From: Pseudomonadota bacterium | GTDB taxonomy: Bacteria > Pseudomonadota > Alphaproteobacteria > UBA828 | Reading direction: 5' to 3' | Assembly (NCBI GenBank): GCA_027624955.1 | Contig: JAQBTG010000005.1 | Span: 1-64,000 of the forward strand | Length of the DNA: 64,000 nt | Shown: piece after piece, positions 52,573-63,318 of the stretch | Numbering within the stretch: the stretch's first letter is position 1 | Layout: every line of letters begins with the position of its first letter | The notes under the pieces: generated by a model | Told to the model about the DNA's origin: nothing | Seen by the model: only the letters and a program-made list of their open reading frames with translations | Database searches by the model: none | Position numbers and translations under genes: made by a program

Positions 52573-53907
52573 TCCGATGCGCTGGCGCACTGTTGGTGCC
52601 GGCAGTGGCGCTTTGTCGCCGATGGTGACGGCGGCGCGAACGGTCGCACCGGCGCGCTCTGCGTCGGCAACGCTCGCGGCATGAATGACACAAAGCGGGC
52701 GGTCCGGCCCGACTGCTTCACCGATAGCGGCGACTTCTGATAGGCCCACCGCATAGTCGATACTGTCTTCGACGCGCCGCCGTCCGCCGCCGAGATCGAT
52801 GATCGCGAGGCCGAGCGCGCGCGCATCCACCGCCGTGACGATGCCAGCCCGGGCCGGTGCAAGACACTCTGCGACGGGCGCGGTGGGAAGATATTTGACT
52901 GCCTGTTCCATGATGTCAGCGGGGCCGCCCAATGCAGCCACCATGCGGGCAAAATGTTCCGCCGCCTGGCCTGAACTTAAGACCCGGTCGGCCTGTGCGC
53001 GGCCGTCCTCGGCGCTTTTGCTTAAGCCGCCGATCGCGAGTATTTCTCCCGCAAGGGACAGGGTGACATCGAGCAGGCGTTCGTCGTGCGCTGCGCCGCT
53101 TAGATGATCGATGGCTTCCTGAACTTCCAAGGCGTTGCCGGCGCTGCGCCCAAGGCATTGGTTCATGTCTGTGAGCAATGCCGCGCAAGAAAGGCCAGCG
53201 CCGTTGGCGACGGAAACGATGCTCTCGGCCAATTCCAGCGCATCTTCAAAGCGGGCGGCGAAGGCGCCGGTGCCGTATTTTACATCCATAACCAGGCCGT
53301 CTAGGCCAGCCGCGAGTTTCTTGGAAAGAATCGAGGCGGTAATCAGGGAGAGCGATTCGACCGTGGCCGTTACATCGCGGATGGCATAAAGGCGACCGTC
53401 CGCCGGGGCGAGCTCCGCAGTCTGGCCGATGATCGCGCAGCCTGCCCGTTTGACTGTTTGTCGCAATGTATCGAGATCGGGCGTGGTGGCGTAACCGGGA
53501 ATCGAATCCAGCTTGTCGAGTGTGCCGCCGGAATGGCCCAGTCCACGGCCCGAAATCATCGGCACGGCGGCGCCGCAGGCGGCCATGATCGGCGCTAGAA
53601 TCAGGCTTACTTTGTCGCCGATGCCGCCGGACGAATGTTTGTCCAGAACCGGGCCGTCGAAGCCGGCATCGGACCAGTCAAGCACCGTCCCGGAATGGGT
53701 CATGGCCCGGGTCAGCGCCACCCGCTCGGTCATGTTCATGCCGTTGAAGAATACCGCCATGGCGAAGGCGGCGATTTGGCCTTCCGAAATCGCGCCTGAC
53801 GTCAGCCCGGCGACCATGAATTCGATTTCACCATCGCTCAGCTCCGCGCCGTCGCGCTTGTTGCGGATGATTTCCTGAGGCAAATACCCAGCTTGTTTCA
53901 TTTTCAT
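52558..53907 (-). CDS. deoA: thymidine phosphorylase
   Basis: DeoA phosphorolyses thymidine and deoxyuridine to base and deoxyribose-1-phosphate. The 449-residue protein has the class signature [38 protein letters not shown], and DVKYGTGAF near the dimer site. ATG at 53907 overlaps the upstream stop (ATGA), which fixes the start. Confidence 0.95.
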   Translation of the reverse strand: MKMKQAGYLPQEIIRNKRDGAELSDGEIEFMVAGLTSGAISEGQIAAFAMAVFFNGMNMTERVALTRAMTHSGTVLDWSDAGFDGPVLDKHSSGGIGDKVSLILAPIMAACGAAVPMISGRGLGHSGGTLDKLDSIPGYATTPDLDTLRQTVKRAGCAIIGQTAELAPADGRLYAIRDVTATVESLSLITASILSKKLAAGLDGLVMDVKYGTGAFAARFEDALELAESIVSVANGAGLSCAALLTDMNQCLGRSAGNALEVQEAIDHLSGAAHDERLLDVTLSLAGEILAIGGLSKSAEDGRAQADRVLSSGQAAEHFARMVAALGGPADIMEQAVKYLPTAPVAECLAPARAGIVTAVDARALGLAIIDLGGGRRRVEDSIDYAVGLSEVAAIGEAVGPDRPLCVIHAASVADAERAGATVRAAVTIGDKAPLPAPTVRQRIGPSGA

Positions 53908-56291
53908 TCGCCGTAGGGCGCCCAAACATTTTTGACGTTAACTGCGTGGCGCAGTACTTCCCGGCCCTCGCACTGGCGGTCAGATAACCAATCACGCCGC
54001 CGCCCATGATCGCTCCAGACGCGTTTCAAATTACCTGCCGAGGCGCGTTCCACCGCAGCACTGCCCGCCGCCGAACCAAAATACCAGATCGCGTCCACGT
54101 CATCATGTTCGGCCAGCACAAGTGCCAGCTCGTCGCGTGCGCCGGTGACGATATTGAGCGCGCCGCCCGGCAGGTCGGAGGTATCGAGCACTTGATAGAG
54201 ATCGGTGGCCGAGAGCGGATAGCGTTCTGACGGAACGGCGACCACTCGGTTGCCCATCGCCAGCGCCGGCGCAGCCAGGGACAGGAATGCCAGGAGCGGT
54301 TGCTCGTCCGGGCAGGCGATGCCAATCACGCCGAGCGGTTCGTGCAGCGCCAGCGCGATGCCGCGCATGGGTGGCTGGTGCACCGTGCCCTCATATTTAT
54401 CGGCCCATGCTGCAGCGGCGAAAAGCCGTGACACCGATGTGCGCACCTCACGCGCTGCCTGGCTGCGTGACGCGCCGGTCATGGTGATCAGGCGGGCGCG
54501 GAATTCGCTCGCCCGGGCTTCCAAGTTCTCGGCGATGTAATAGAGCACCTGGGCGCGGTTGTGGGCGTTCGCTTTGCTCCAGCCAGCGGCCTTCTGTGCC
54601 GCTTCGACTGCGTCGCGGATATCCTTGCGGTTGCCTGCCGCGACCTCTCCCAAGAGCGCGCCTTCGGCTGCGCAAACCGGCGCGCTATAACCTGAATCCG
54701 GGCGCTTCTGATTGCCGCCGATATAGAGCTTGGCGGTGCGATCGAGTGGCAATTCCGCGCTTGGCTGTGGCGCGCGCGGCTGCGGTTGCGCACTCGGCGT
54801 TTCATAGATAGGCAATTTTGCTTGCCAGGACGGCCGGAGATATTCCTGCAACCCTTCACCTCCGCCCTCGCGCCCGAAGCCCGATTCGCGGACGCCGCCA
54901 AATCCGCAAGACGCGTCAAACAGGTTGGTCGCGTTGATCCATACGGTGCCGGAGGCGAGCTTCGGCGCAATATCAAGGGCGAGGTTGATGTTTTCACTCC
55001 ACACGCTGGCGGCCAAGCCATAGCGCGTGTTGTTGGCGAGCGCCACAGCCTCGTCCGGCGTGCGGAACGTCATAGCGGTCAGCACGGGGCCGAATATTTC
55101 CTCCTGGGCGACGGTCGCCGCCGGCGCCACATCGGTGATCAGCGTCGGCGGATAGAACCAGCCCTCAGCCGGGCAGGGGTTTGCGGGCTGCCAAATTTTG
55201 CCGCCCTCGCGTTCGCCTGTCGCCACCAGGTCACGGATGCGCGTCAATTGCTGCGCCGAGACGATGGCGCCGATATCGATGCCTTTTTCCAACGGGTCGC
55301 CGACCACCAGCTTCTCCATGCGGGCGCGCGTTTTAGCGAGCAAGGTCTCGGCGATGTTCTCTTGCACCAGCAGGCGTGAGCCGGCGCAGCACACCTGTCC
55401 CTGATTGAACCAGATGGCATCGACCAGACCTTCGACGGCGCTGTCGAGATCGGCATCGTCAAAGACGATAAATGGCGATTTGCCACCCAGCTCAAGTGAG
55501 AGCTTCTTACCTGTGCCTGCGGTAATGTCGCGGATTCTTCGCCCGACTTCGGTGGATCCGGTAAACGCAATCTTGTCGATGTCCGGGTGCGCGACGATCA
55601 ATTCGCCCACCGCACCGTCGCCGCTGACGATGTTCACCACGCCCGGCGGAAGGCCGGCCTGTTGGCACATCTCAGCGAAGAGGAGGGCCGTGAGGCTGGT
55701 ATATTCCGCCGGTTTCAGCACCACCGTGTTGCCGGTCGCCAGCGCCGGCGCGATCTTCCAGGCGAGCATCAGCAGCGGAAAGTTCCACGGGATGATCTGT
55801 CCAGCGACGCCGAGCGCGGTGTGATTGGGATATTCCTGCGCGGCAATCTGCGCCCAGCCGGCGTGATAATAAAAATGGCGAGCGACGAGGGGGATATCAA
55901 TATCGCGGGTTTCGCGGATGGGCTTGCCATTGTCGAGCGTTTCCAGCACCGCGAGAAGGCGGGCATGGCGCTGCACCAAGCGCGCCAAGGCATAGAGATA
56001 ACGTGCCCGGGCGTGGCCGGTGAGTTTGGCCCAGGCTGGTTGCGCCGCGCGCGCGGCGGCGACGGCCGCGTCGATATCCGCCGCACCCGCCTGAGCGATT
56101 TCGGCGAGCGGCCGCGTGGTGGCGGGATTGAAGCTGGTAAAGCTTTGGCCGGAGTCGGGCGTGCGCCATTCGCCGCCGATAAAGAGGCCGAAGCGCCGGT
56201 CATGGCCGTCCAGCCATTTGTCGGCTTCGGCAGAGCTCTCGGGTGCCGGGCCGTAGTCCATGCTGGCGAAAATATCGGCGGTGTTGGTCAC
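53904..56291 (-). CDS. ALDH16-type two-domain aldehyde dehydrogenase
   Basis: The protein (about 795 residues) has a full aldehyde dehydrogenase domain (about 30-490) with [28 protein letters not shown] and the catalytic Cys in [13 protein letters not shown] second, degenerate ALDH-like domain (about 515-795) lacks that Cys motif, ending [19 protein letters not shown]. This is the layout of bacterial ALDH16. The deo setting suggests oxidation of the acetaldehyde made by DeoC; this is inference. The GTG at 56291, one base after the deoC stop, is preferred; an ATG at 56333 is possible. Confidence 0.88.
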   Translation of the reverse strand: MTNTADIFASMDYGPAPESSAEADKWLDGHDRRFGLFIGGEWRTPDSGQSFTSFNPATTRPLAEIAQAGAADIDAAVAAARAAQPAWAKLTGHARARYLYALARLVQRHARLLAVLETLDNGKPIRETRDIDIPLVARHFYYHAGWAQIAAQEYPNHTALGVAGQIIPWNFPLLMLAWKIAPALATGNTVVLKPAEYTSLTALLFAEMCQQAGLPPGVVNIVSGDGAVGELIVAHPDIDKIAFTGSTEVGRRIRDITAGTGKKLSLELGGKSPFIVFDDADLDSAVEGLVDAIWFNQGQVCCAGSRLLVQENIAETLLAKTRARMEKLVVGDPLEKGIDIGAIVSAQQLTRIRDLVATGEREGGKIWQPANPCPAEGWFYPPTLITDVAPAATVAQEEIFGPVLTAMTFRTPDEAVALANNTRYGLAASVWSENINLALDIAPKLASGTVWINATNLFDASCGFGGVRESGFGREGGGEGLQEYLRPSWQAKLPIYETPSAQPQPRAPQPSAELPLDRTAKLYIGGNQKRPDSGYSAPVCAAEGALLGEVAAGNRKDIRDAVEAAQKAAGWSKANAHNRAQVLYYIAENLEARASEFRARLITMTGASRSQAAREVRTSVSRLFAAAAWADKYEGTVHQPPMRGIALALHEPLGVIGIACPDEQPLLAFLSLAAPALAMGNRVVAVPSERYPLSATDLYQVLDTSDLPGGALNIVTGARDELALVLAEHDDVDAIWYFGSAAGSAAVERASAGNLKRVWSDHGRRRDWLSDRQCEGREVLRHAVNVKNVWAPYGE

Positions 56292-56292
56292 G

Positions 56293-57300
56293 TTAGGCCA
56301 TGGGCTGGCGGTGGCGGGCGGCGTAGCGCCCATGTGCGCGGTGCTCGAGCTGGCGCTCGATATCGGTCAACAGGCTCGAGGCGCCGATGCGGAACAGCTC
56401 CGGCTCAAGCCATAGCCGTCCAAGCTCTTCCTTCATCATGAATTGATACCCGAGCACCCCTTTGGCCGTACTGATGCCGCCGGCGGGCTTGAAGCCGACC
56501 TGTTGGCCGGTGCGTTCTTGATAGGCGCGGATCATGCGCAGCATCACCAGGCTTACCGCCGGTGTGGCGTTGGTTGCCTCCTTGCCGGTCGAGGTCTTGA
56601 TGAAGTCGGCGCCCGCCATCATGCAAACCAGGCTCGCCTTGGCGGTATTCCGCAAAGTCGCGAGATCACCGGTGGCGATGATGGTTTTCAAATGCGCCGG
56701 CCCGCAGGCCTGGCGATAGGCACGCACTTCATCGTAAATGGCGCGCCAATCGCCCCTGAGTGCATGACTGCGGTCGATCACGATATCGATCTCATCGGCC
56801 CCGGCGGCGACCGATTCTTCAACTTCCAACAGGCGTGCCTTGGGGGCACTAAGGCCGGCGGGAAAGCCGGCGGATACGGCGGCGATGGCAATGCCGCTGC
56901 CGGCCAGGGCGTCGCGCGCCGGCGCGATCATCGCGTGATAGACGCAGACTGCCCCAACCTGAAGGCCGAGGCCATCAGCGCCGAGCGCTTCGAGAATTTC
57001 GCGGCGCACTGGCTGGCGCGCCTTGGCGCACAGACGGGCGACCCGCCCCGGTGTGTCGTCGCCGGAGAGGGTAGTGAGGTCGATGCAGGATATTGCCTTC
57101 AGCAGCCATGCCGCTTGCCACTCCTTTTTGACCGTGCGCCGTGCCGGTATGTTCGCGGCCCGCCGCTCCACCGCGCTGGTATTGATGCGCAGTTCTTCAA
57201 GCCATTCGAGTTCGAATTCCATGCCTGGATTGCGCCGGTGCTCACCGGATGCATGCAATATGCTGACATTGTCGCTCATAATCAGCTCAGTCTGACTCAT
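56293..57300 (-). CDS. deoC: deoxyribose-phosphate aldolase
   Basis: DeoC splits 2-deoxyribose-5-phosphate into acetaldehyde and glyceraldehyde-3-phosphate. The 335-residue TIM-barrel enzyme has the Schiff-base Lys in GADFIKTSTGKEA, the second active-site block VGFKPAGGIST, and EIDIVIDRSHAL. It is longer than E. coli DeoC because of an N-terminal extension of about 80 residues, common in class II forms. ATG at 57300 overlaps the punA stop (ATGA). An in-frame ATG also lies at 57279. Confidence 0.95.
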   Translation of the reverse strand: MSQTELIMSDNVSILHASGEHRRNPGMEFELEWLEELRINTSAVERRAANIPARRTVKKEWQAAWLLKAISCIDLTTLSGDDTPGRVARLCAKARQPVRREILEALGADGLGLQVGAVCVYHAMIAPARDALAGSGIAIAAVSAGFPAGLSAPKARLLEVEESVAAGADEIDIVIDRSHALRGDWRAIYDEVRAYRQACGPAHLKTIIATGDLATLRNTAKASLVCMMAGADFIKTSTGKEATNATPAVSLVMLRMIRAYQERTGQQVGFKPAGGISTAKGVLGYQFMMKEELGRLWLEPELFRIGASSLLTDIERQLEHRAHGRYAARHRQPMA

Positions 57301-58130
57301 CCGCTGTTGTCGGGCGAGAGGCTTGCAAGAAAGGCCGGCAACAGGCGGCCTAAATCCTTGGCTGCCTCGGCGCTGACAGCGAGGGATTGCTCGTGGCTGA
57401 GCACTTCGTCGGTCATGCCGGCGGCGAGGTTGGTCAGCGTCGAGATCGCGGCGACGCGCATGCCGCAATGCCTCGCCACCAGGCATTCCGGTACCGTCGA
57501 CATGCCGACCGCGTCTGCGCCCAGCGTGCGGAAGGCACGTATTTCCGCTGGGGTTTCAAAATTGGGCCCTAGCAAGGCGAGATAAACGCCTTCATGCAAG
57601 GTGATGCCAAGCGCTTCGGCGGCGGCGGCAAGGCGGTGTCGGAGTATCCGGTCATAGGCGATAGTCATATCCGGAAACCGCGGCCCGAAACGCTCATCGT
57701 TGGCGCCGATGAGTGGGTTCGCACCGGTCAAGTTTATATGATCCGAGAGCATCATCAGGTTGCCGGGCAGAAATTCTGCATTAAGGCTGCCGGCGGCGTT
57801 GGTGAGCACAATGGTTTCGCAACCGGCAATGCGGAGCGCGCGGATCGGCAGCGCTAAATCCGCCGCCGGCTGGCCTTCATAGAGATGTACCCGGCCCTGC
57901 ATACAGGCCACCGACACGCCGGATAAGTTGCCCAGCACCAAGCGCCCCGCATGGCCTTCCACGGAAGAGCGGGGGAAGCCCGGCAATTCGCCGTAATCGA
58001 TGATCGTCGCGTCCTCGATGGCTTCCGCGAGAGCGCCAATTCCGGTTCCAAGAACAAGCGCGATTTGAGGGTGGAAGCCGGGCGCCTTAGCGCCGATCAT
58101 TTCCGCTGCCGCATGCGGGTCCTGTGCCAT
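57297..58130 (-). CDS. purine nucleoside phosphorylase (trimeric, PunA/XapA type)
   Basis: This 277-residue enzyme phosphorolyses (deoxy)inosine and guanosine to base and pentose-1-phosphate. Blocks are ALVLGTGIGALAEAIEDA, GFPRSSVEGHAGRLVLG, RVHLYEG, TNAAGSLN, GPNFETPAEIRAFR and VGMSTVPE. Sequence and length are those of the trimeric class, not the hexameric DeoD. GGAGG precedes the ATG. The stop is immediately followed by deoC. Confidence 0.94.
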   Translation of the reverse strand: MAQDPHAAAEMIGAKAPGFHPQIALVLGTGIGALAEAIEDATIIDYGELPGFPRSSVEGHAGRLVLGNLSGVSVACMQGRVHLYEGQPAADLALPIRALRIAGCETIVLTNAAGSLNAEFLPGNLMMLSDHINLTGANPLIGANDERFGPRFPDMTIAYDRILRHRLAAAAEALGITLHEGVYLALLGPNFETPAEIRAFRTLGADAVGMSTVPECLVARHCGMRVAAISTLTNLAAGMTDEVLSHEQSLAVSAEAAKDLGRLLPAFLASLSPDNSG

Positions 58131-58535
58131 TCAATCCTCCAAGTTATCGGCGGCGAATGCGAAGGGCAGCAGGTCGCCGAGCGGGATCGTCTGGCGCAGG
58201 CCTTCTGGGCCGCACACATGCACCGGCGTTTTAGAGCCAGCGAATTCGCTCAGGCGCTGACGGCAACCGCCGCACGGCGTGCACAGGCGTGCGCCGTCGC
58301 CCATCACCAGGATTTCCGCGATCCTGGTATCGCCGGCGCTCACCATCGCGCCGATCGCCGTCGCCTCGGCGCATTGGCCTTGCGGATAGGCGGCGTTTTC
58401 AACATTGCAGCCGGCATAAAGCTGCCCGCTCTCGGCGCGGATGCAGGCGCCGACGTGAAAGCCGGAATACGGCGCATGGGCGTGCACGCGCACCGCCGCC
58501 GCGCGCTCGATCATATCTTTCAAGTCGGCGCTCAT
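58131..58535 (-). CDS. cdd: cytidine deaminase
   Basis: Cdd converts (deoxy)cytidine to (deoxy)uridine. The 134-residue protein has the zinc site: QCAEATAI with Cys55 and the catalytic Glu57, and PCGGCRQ with Cys88 and Cys91. CNVENAAYPQG matches the substrate-binding stretch. Its ATG overlaps the permease stop (58532-58535). It has no spare base between its stop and the punA start. Confidence 0.95.
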   Translation of the reverse strand: MSADLKDMIERAAAVRVHAHAPYSGFHVGACIRAESGQLYAGCNVENAAYPQGQCAEATAIGAMVSAGDTRIAEILVMGDGARLCTPCGGCRQRLSEFAGSKTPVHVCGPEGLRQTIPLGDLLPFAFAADNLED

Positions 58536-59506
58536 TTTTCCTTCACATAGGGGATGCCGCTCGCCCTCGGCGGTACTGCCTTGCCGACGAAACCAGCCAA
58601 CAGCAGGACAGTCAAGACATAGGGCAGCGCCTGGATGGCTTGCACCGGAACGATGCCAATACCGGGAATACTTACGCCCTGCAAGCGCGCCTCCAGCGCC
58701 TGCACGAAGGCAAAGAGAAAACAGGCGAGCAGCGTCGGCAACGGCTTCCATTTGCCGAAGATCAAAGCCGCGAGGGCGAGATAGCCCATGCCGGCAGTCA
58801 TGTCGCGGACAAAAAACGTGTTCATGGCGATGGCGAGATAGGTGCCGGCGATGCCGCACAGAATGCCGCACACAATCATCGCTCGGTAGCGCATGCCGCT
58901 CACCGAGATGCCGGCGGTATCAACCGCTTCCGGATTCTCGCCGACGGCGCGCAGGCGCAGCCCAAATCGGGTGCGATATATAAACCAAGCGGCGAGCGGC
59001 ACCATGCCCATCGCGACATAAACGATGAGATTGTGGCCGCTGATAAGCTCACTATAAATCTCGCCGACGACCGGCACGTCGGAAAGGCGGTCGGCGTAAG
59101 GCAGGTGGATCGGCTTGAAGCGCGCGGCCTCTGAGATCATCGGCGTCTGACTGCCCTGATTGAACCAGCTATAGGCCAGCACCGGGCCGAGGCCGGCCAC
59201 CATGATGTTGAGCGCCATGCCAGAGACCACCTGATTGCCGTTATGGGTAACACAGGCGAAAGCGTGAATCATGGCGAGCCCGACCGAAACCGCGATGCCG
59301 GCGAAGAGGCCGAGCCAGGCCGAATCAGTGACCAGCGCGACCGACGCGGCGGCGAAAGCGGCGCCCAGCATCTTGCCTTCGAGACCGATATCGACGACCC
59401 CCGAACGCTCGGCGAACATGCCGGCGAACGCGACCAGGATGAGCGGCGTCGAAACCCGGAGCATGGCGTCGATCATGAGCACGAAGAAAGTGATGGGGTC
59501 TCCCAT
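58532..59506 (-). CDS. ABC transporter permease, second subunit (nucleoside, NupQ/YufQ-like)
   Basis: The 324-residue inner-membrane protein has about eight to ten helices and the BPD_transp_2 motifs GVVDIGLEGKMLGAAFAA and AGMGYLALAALIFGKWKP. It pairs with the adjacent 373-residue permease to form the channel of a BMP-type nucleoside importer. cdd overlaps its stop by 4 bases, tying transport to salvage. Confidence 0.92.
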   Translation of the reverse strand: MGDPITFFVLMIDAMLRVSTPLILVAFAGMFAERSGVVDIGLEGKMLGAAFAAASVALVTDSAWLGLFAGIAVSVGLAMIHAFACVTHNGNQVVSGMALNIMVAGLGPVLAYSWFNQGSQTPMISEAARFKPIHLPYADRLSDVPVVGEIYSELISGHNLIVYVAMGMVPLAAWFIYRTRFGLRLRAVGENPEAVDTAGISVSGMRYRAMIVCGILCGIAGTYLAIAMNTFFVRDMTAGMGYLALAALIFGKWKPLPTLLACFLFAFVQALEARLQGVSIPGIGIVPVQAIQALPYVLTVLLLAGFVGKAVPPRASGIPYVKEK

Positions 59507-59514
59507 GATCGGTT

Positions 59515-60636
59515 CTACTCCGCTGCCGGCGCAAAGCGGGGGCGGCGCGTGAACAGGGCCTCGATACGCGGGCGGAACATATTTTCCAAGGCGCCGGAGA
59601 AGAGAATGACCAGGCCTTGGATCACCACCACCATTTCGCGTTTGATACTCGGCATGTCGAAGGCGAGATCGTTTCCGCCCTGGTAAAGCGCGCCGAACAA
59701 AAGCGCCGCGAAGAAGATGCCGATGGGATGATTACGGCCCATCAGGGCAACGGCGATTCCGACGAATCCGTAACCGGCGGTAAATTCCAGCAGCAAACGG
59801 TGGTTCGCGCCGAGAATTTCATTGACGCCGACCAGCCCGGCGAGGCCGCCGGAAATGCACATGGCGACGATAATGGCGCGCGACGGCAGAATGCCGCCAT
59901 AGACAGCAGCGGTTTCATTCTGCCCGACGGTGCGGATTTCATAGCCCCAGCGCGTGCGCCAAACAAAAAACCAAAAAGCCACGCAGCATATCAACGCCAG
60001 GATGAAAGAGAGGTTGAGCGGGGACAGGCCAGCGTGGATGCCGACTCGGGCAAGGATGTCGTGAACCCGAGGCATGAAGGCGCCGGACTCGAAATCTCGG
60101 CTTTCGGCGGCTTGCTGGCCGGGCTCGATAAAGATTTCCACCATCAGATATGTCATCAGGATGGCGGCGATAAAGTTGAACATGATCGTCGTTATGACGA
60201 TATGGCTGCCGCGCTTGGCCTGTAGCCAGCCCGGGATAAATCCCCAAATGCCGCCGAACAACGCTGCCGCCAGAATACCGACGATGAGGACGACGGGTGT
60301 GGGCCAATGGCCGATGGCGAGTCCAACCAGCCCGGCGCCGAGGCCGCCGAGATAAGCTTGGCCCTCGCCGCCGATATTGAACAGGTAGCAGTGAAACGCC
60401 ATGGCGACGGCGAGCCCGGTGAAGATGAAATTGGTTGTGTAAAAGAGCGTGTAGCCGATCGCCTCCGGATAGCCGAATGCGCCATGGGCGAGCACTGATA
60501 TGGCCTCGAAAGGGTCTTCGCCGAGTGCGAGGATCAACAGGCCAGACACAAGCAGTGCCAGTGCCAGATTGATCGCCGGCACCAGCACGTGGGTCACCCA
60601 CTTTGGCGCTTCAACGGGGGCGCCAAAGCCTTTCAT
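59515..60636 (-). CDS. ABC transporter permease, first subunit (nucleoside, NupP/YufP-like)
   Basis: This 373-residue permease has about ten hydrophobic helices and the family motif FNIGGEGQAYLGGLGAGLVG together with GFVGIAVALMGRNHPIGI. It is 22 bases downstream of the ATPase and 8 bases upstream of the second permease. Confidence 0.92.
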   Translation of the reverse strand: MKGFGAPVEAPKWVTHVLVPAINLALALLVSGLLILALGEDPFEAISVLAHGAFGYPEAIGYTLFYTTNFIFTGLAVAMAFHCYLFNIGGEGQAYLGGLGAGLVGLAIGHWPTPVVLIVGILAAALFGGIWGFIPGWLQAKRGSHIVITTIMFNFIAAILMTYLMVEIFIEPGQQAAESRDFESGAFMPRVHDILARVGIHAGLSPLNLSFILALICCVAFWFFVWRTRWGYEIRTVGQNETAAVYGGILPSRAIIVAMCISGGLAGLVGVNEILGANHRLLLEFTAGYGFVGIAVALMGRNHPIGIFFAALLFGALYQGGNDLAFDMPSIKREMVVVIQGLVILFSGALENMFRPRIEALFTRRPRFAPAAE

Positions 60637-60658
60637 GAGTCGGCGCTCACCAAGTTTC

Positions 60659-62248
60659 TCACCGACCGGCCGCTTGCGGCGCGGCTTGGCGCTCGCCCGC
60701 CATCATCAGGCCAAGCATCTGTTCGTTGGCGTCACCTACCATCACCTCACCGACGATTTCACCGTTAAACATCACCAAGATGCGGTCGGAAAGGGACATA
60801 ATTTCGTCGAGCTCGACCGAAACCAGAAGCACCGCCTTGCCAGAATCGCGCATAGCGACCAAACGCCGGTGGATAAATTCAATCGCGCCGATATCGACGC
60901 CGCGCGTCGGCTGTCCCACGAGCAGGACATCTGGGTCGCGGTCCATTTCGCGGCCGAGCACAATTTTCTGCTGGTTGCCGCCGGAGAAGGCGCCGGTGCG
61001 CAGTCGTGGCAGCGGCGGGCGCACGTCATACTCCGTCATCTGCCGGCCGACATCGGCAACTACGGCAGCGTAATCCATCAAGATCTTGCCGTTGTACTTC
61101 CCATCCCGATGGTAGCCAAGAATGCCGGATTCGCAGGCTTCGAACGATGTCACCAGGCCCATGCGCTGGCGATCTTCCGGCACGTGTCCGACGCCGGCCG
61201 CGCGCACATTGCGCGCGCCGCGCGCCGTGCTGCCGGAAATCTCTTCGCCCTTGATGCGAATGCGGCCCGATTTTGGCGGCAGAATGCCGGCGAGCGCCTC
61301 GAGCAGTTCTGATTGGCCGTTTCCGGCGACCCCGGCTATGCCGACAATTTCACCTGCCCGCACCGAGAAGCTCACATTCTTGACGCGTGGTAGTCCGTTC
61401 CGGTCATTGACGTTCAACGCCTCGATTTCGAGCAGCGCTTCGCCCGGATGCGCTTCGGCTTTTTCGACCTGCAAGAGGACGGTGCGACCGACCATCATCG
61501 CCGCTAGTTGCTCGCGCGTTGTTTCGGCGGTGTCCACCTGTGCGACCACTTCGCCGCCGCGCATCACGGTCACCTCGTCGGTCAGCGCCATGATCTCGCG
61601 CAGCTTGTGGGTGATCAGGATGATCGTCTTGCCCTGCTCGCGCAGCGCCGCCAGGATGCGGAATAAATGATCGACCTCTTGCGGCGTGAGGACGCCGGTG
61701 GGCTCATCGAGAATGAGAATATCAGCGCCGCGGTAAAGCGCCTTCAGAATTTCCACGCGTTGCTGAACGCCGACTGGAAGTTCGCCGACGATGGCGTCGG
61801 GATCGACTTCAAGATTGTAATCGCGCTCCAGGCGTTCCAATTCTCCGCGTGCCGCTGCCAGGCTAGGCGCCAGCAGGCGCCCAGTTTCCACGCCGAGCAC
61901 GATGTTCTCCAACACGGTAAACGTGTCCACCAGCATAAAATGCTGATGCACCATACCGATGCCGCTGGCGATGGCATGCTCGGGGCCCTTGATATTTGTG
62001 CTTTGACCATTGACTAGAATCTCGCCGCTGTCGGCCCGGTAATAGCCGTAGACGATACTCATCAAGGTCGATTTTCCGGCACCATTTTCGCCTATGATGC
62101 CGTGGATGGTTCCGGGTGCAACACGTACAGAGACATTGGAGTTTGCGTGAACGGTACCGAACCATTTTTCGATGCCGATCAGCTCTAGCGCGGGCGGTGC
62201 GGCGCCGGAAGAAAGCGAGGCTCCTCGCCCATCTTCCGACGCCGTCAT
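60659..62248 (-). CDS. ABC transporter ATPase with two nucleotide-binding domains (NupO/YufO-like)
   Basis: The 529-residue ATPase carries two ABC domains. The first has Walker A GENGAGKSTLMS, signature PVGVQQRVEILKAL and Walker B ILILDEPTGVL. The second has Walker A GVAGNGQSELLE and signature FSGGNQQKIVLGREM with LLVGQPTRGVD. It energises nucleoside import. AAGGAAT lies upstream of the ATG. It is about 70 bases after the binding-protein gene. Confidence 0.94.
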   Translation of the reverse strand: MTASEDGRGASLSSGAAPPALELIGIEKWFGTVHANSNVSVRVAPGTIHGIIGENGAGKSTLMSIVYGYYRADSGEILVNGQSTNIKGPEHAIASGIGMVHQHFMLVDTFTVLENIVLGVETGRLLAPSLAAARGELERLERDYNLEVDPDAIVGELPVGVQQRVEILKALYRGADILILDEPTGVLTPQEVDHLFRILAALREQGKTIILITHKLREIMALTDEVTVMRGGEVVAQVDTAETTREQLAAMMVGRTVLLQVEKAEAHPGEALLEIEALNVNDRNGLPRVKNVSFSVRAGEIVGIAGVAGNGQSELLEALAGILPPKSGRIRIKGEEISGSTARGARNVRAAGVGHVPEDRQRMGLVTSFEACESGILGYHRDGKYNGKILMDYAAVVADVGRQMTEYDVRPPLPRLRTGAFSGGNQQKIVLGREMDRDPDVLLVGQPTRGVDIGAIEFIHRRLVAMRDSGKAVLLVSVELDEIMSLSDRILVMFNGEIVGEVMVGDANEQMLGLMMAGERQAAPQAAGR

Positions 62249-62319
62249 GGCTTATTCCTTATCTCTTTCCGTCCGCCTGGAAGCGCCGCCGTCCGTGTTC
62301 AGGTATGCGGCGCTTCGGC

Positions 62320-63318
62320 CTATTGCGACATATAATCCGTTACCATGATCTTGCCGCCGATGATGTCCTGACGGGCCGCCTCGATTTTCATTTCCATGTC
62401 GGACGAAACCAAACCGCGGTTATGTTCATCGAGCGCAAATCCGACACCATCCTCGGCCAGGCCGAGAACTTTGAATCCACCCTGCCATGTGCCGTTCTTG
62501 GCTGACATGAAAGCGTCATAAACGGCGACATCCACGCGCTTGACCATCGAGGTCAGCATGGTGCCCGGATGAATATAGTTTTGGTTGCTGTCGACACCGA
62601 TGGCGAGTTTGCCGGCATCCTTGGCTGCTTGATAGACACCGACGCCAGTGCCGCCTGCCGCCGCGTAAACCACATCCGCGCCACGATCGAACTGGCTGCG
62701 CGCCAACTCGCCGCCTTTGGTCGGATCATTCCATGCCGACGGCGTCGAGCCGGTCATGTTCTGATAGACCTCGATATCGGCATTCACATATTTCGCGCCT
62801 TCGACGTAGCCCAGCGCGAATTTGCGGATCAACGGGATGTCCATACCGCCGATGAAGCCCACCTTGCCGGTCTTCGAGGCCAGTGCCGCCGCCATGCCAA
62901 CCAGGAACGAGCCCTCATGCTCTTTGAAAATTACGGACTGCACGTTGGGCAAATCCACAACCATGTCGATGAGGGTGAATTTGGTATCGGGAAATTCCTT
63001 CGCCACGATTTCCACTGCTGCCGCCTGGGCAAAACCCATGGCTATGATGACAGTTGCGCCGCGCCGCGCCATGTTGCGCATCGCCTGTTCGCGCTGCGAG
63101 GGATTTGTAACTTCATATTCGCGGTATTCGATGCCGCTTTCGCTTTTGAATTTTTCGGCGCCGTTATAAGCGGCTTCATTAAAGGATTTGTCGAATTTTC
63201 CGCCCATGTCGAAGACGATGGCCGGCGAGAAATCCTCGGCCGTGACGGCGCCCGAGCCAAAGGTGCCGGCAATCGCCAGGGCAAGCGCAGCAAGCGCGCC
63301 AATAAATAATTTTTTCAT
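62320..63318 (-). CDS. BMP-family nucleoside-binding periplasmic protein
   Basis: The 332-residue protein has a signal peptide (about 1-27, ending GAVTAED) and the Bmp/PnrA fold: VFDMGGKFDKSFNEAAYNGA, QAAAVEIVAKEFPDTKFTLID, GKVGFIGGMDIPLIRKFALG and IGVDSNQNYIHPG. It delivers nucleosides to the permeases. No lipobox Cys is present, so it is a soluble periplasmic protein. GGGAGG lies before the ATG. It opens the nucleoside operon. Confidence 0.94.
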   Translation of the reverse strand: MKKLFIGALAALALAIAGTFGSGAVTAEDFSPAIVFDMGGKFDKSFNEAAYNGAEKFKSESGIEYREYEVTNPSQREQAMRNMARRGATVIIAMGFAQAAAVEIVAKEFPDTKFTLIDMVVDLPNVQSVIFKEHEGSFLVGMAAALASKTGKVGFIGGMDIPLIRKFALGYVEGAKYVNADIEVYQNMTGSTPSAWNDPTKGGELARSQFDRGADVVYAAAGGTGVGVYQAAKDAGKLAIGVDSNQNYIHPGTMLTSMVKRVDVAVYDAFMSAKNGTWQGGFKVLGLAEDGVGFALDEHNRGLVSSDMEMKIEAARQDIIGGKIMVTDYMSQ

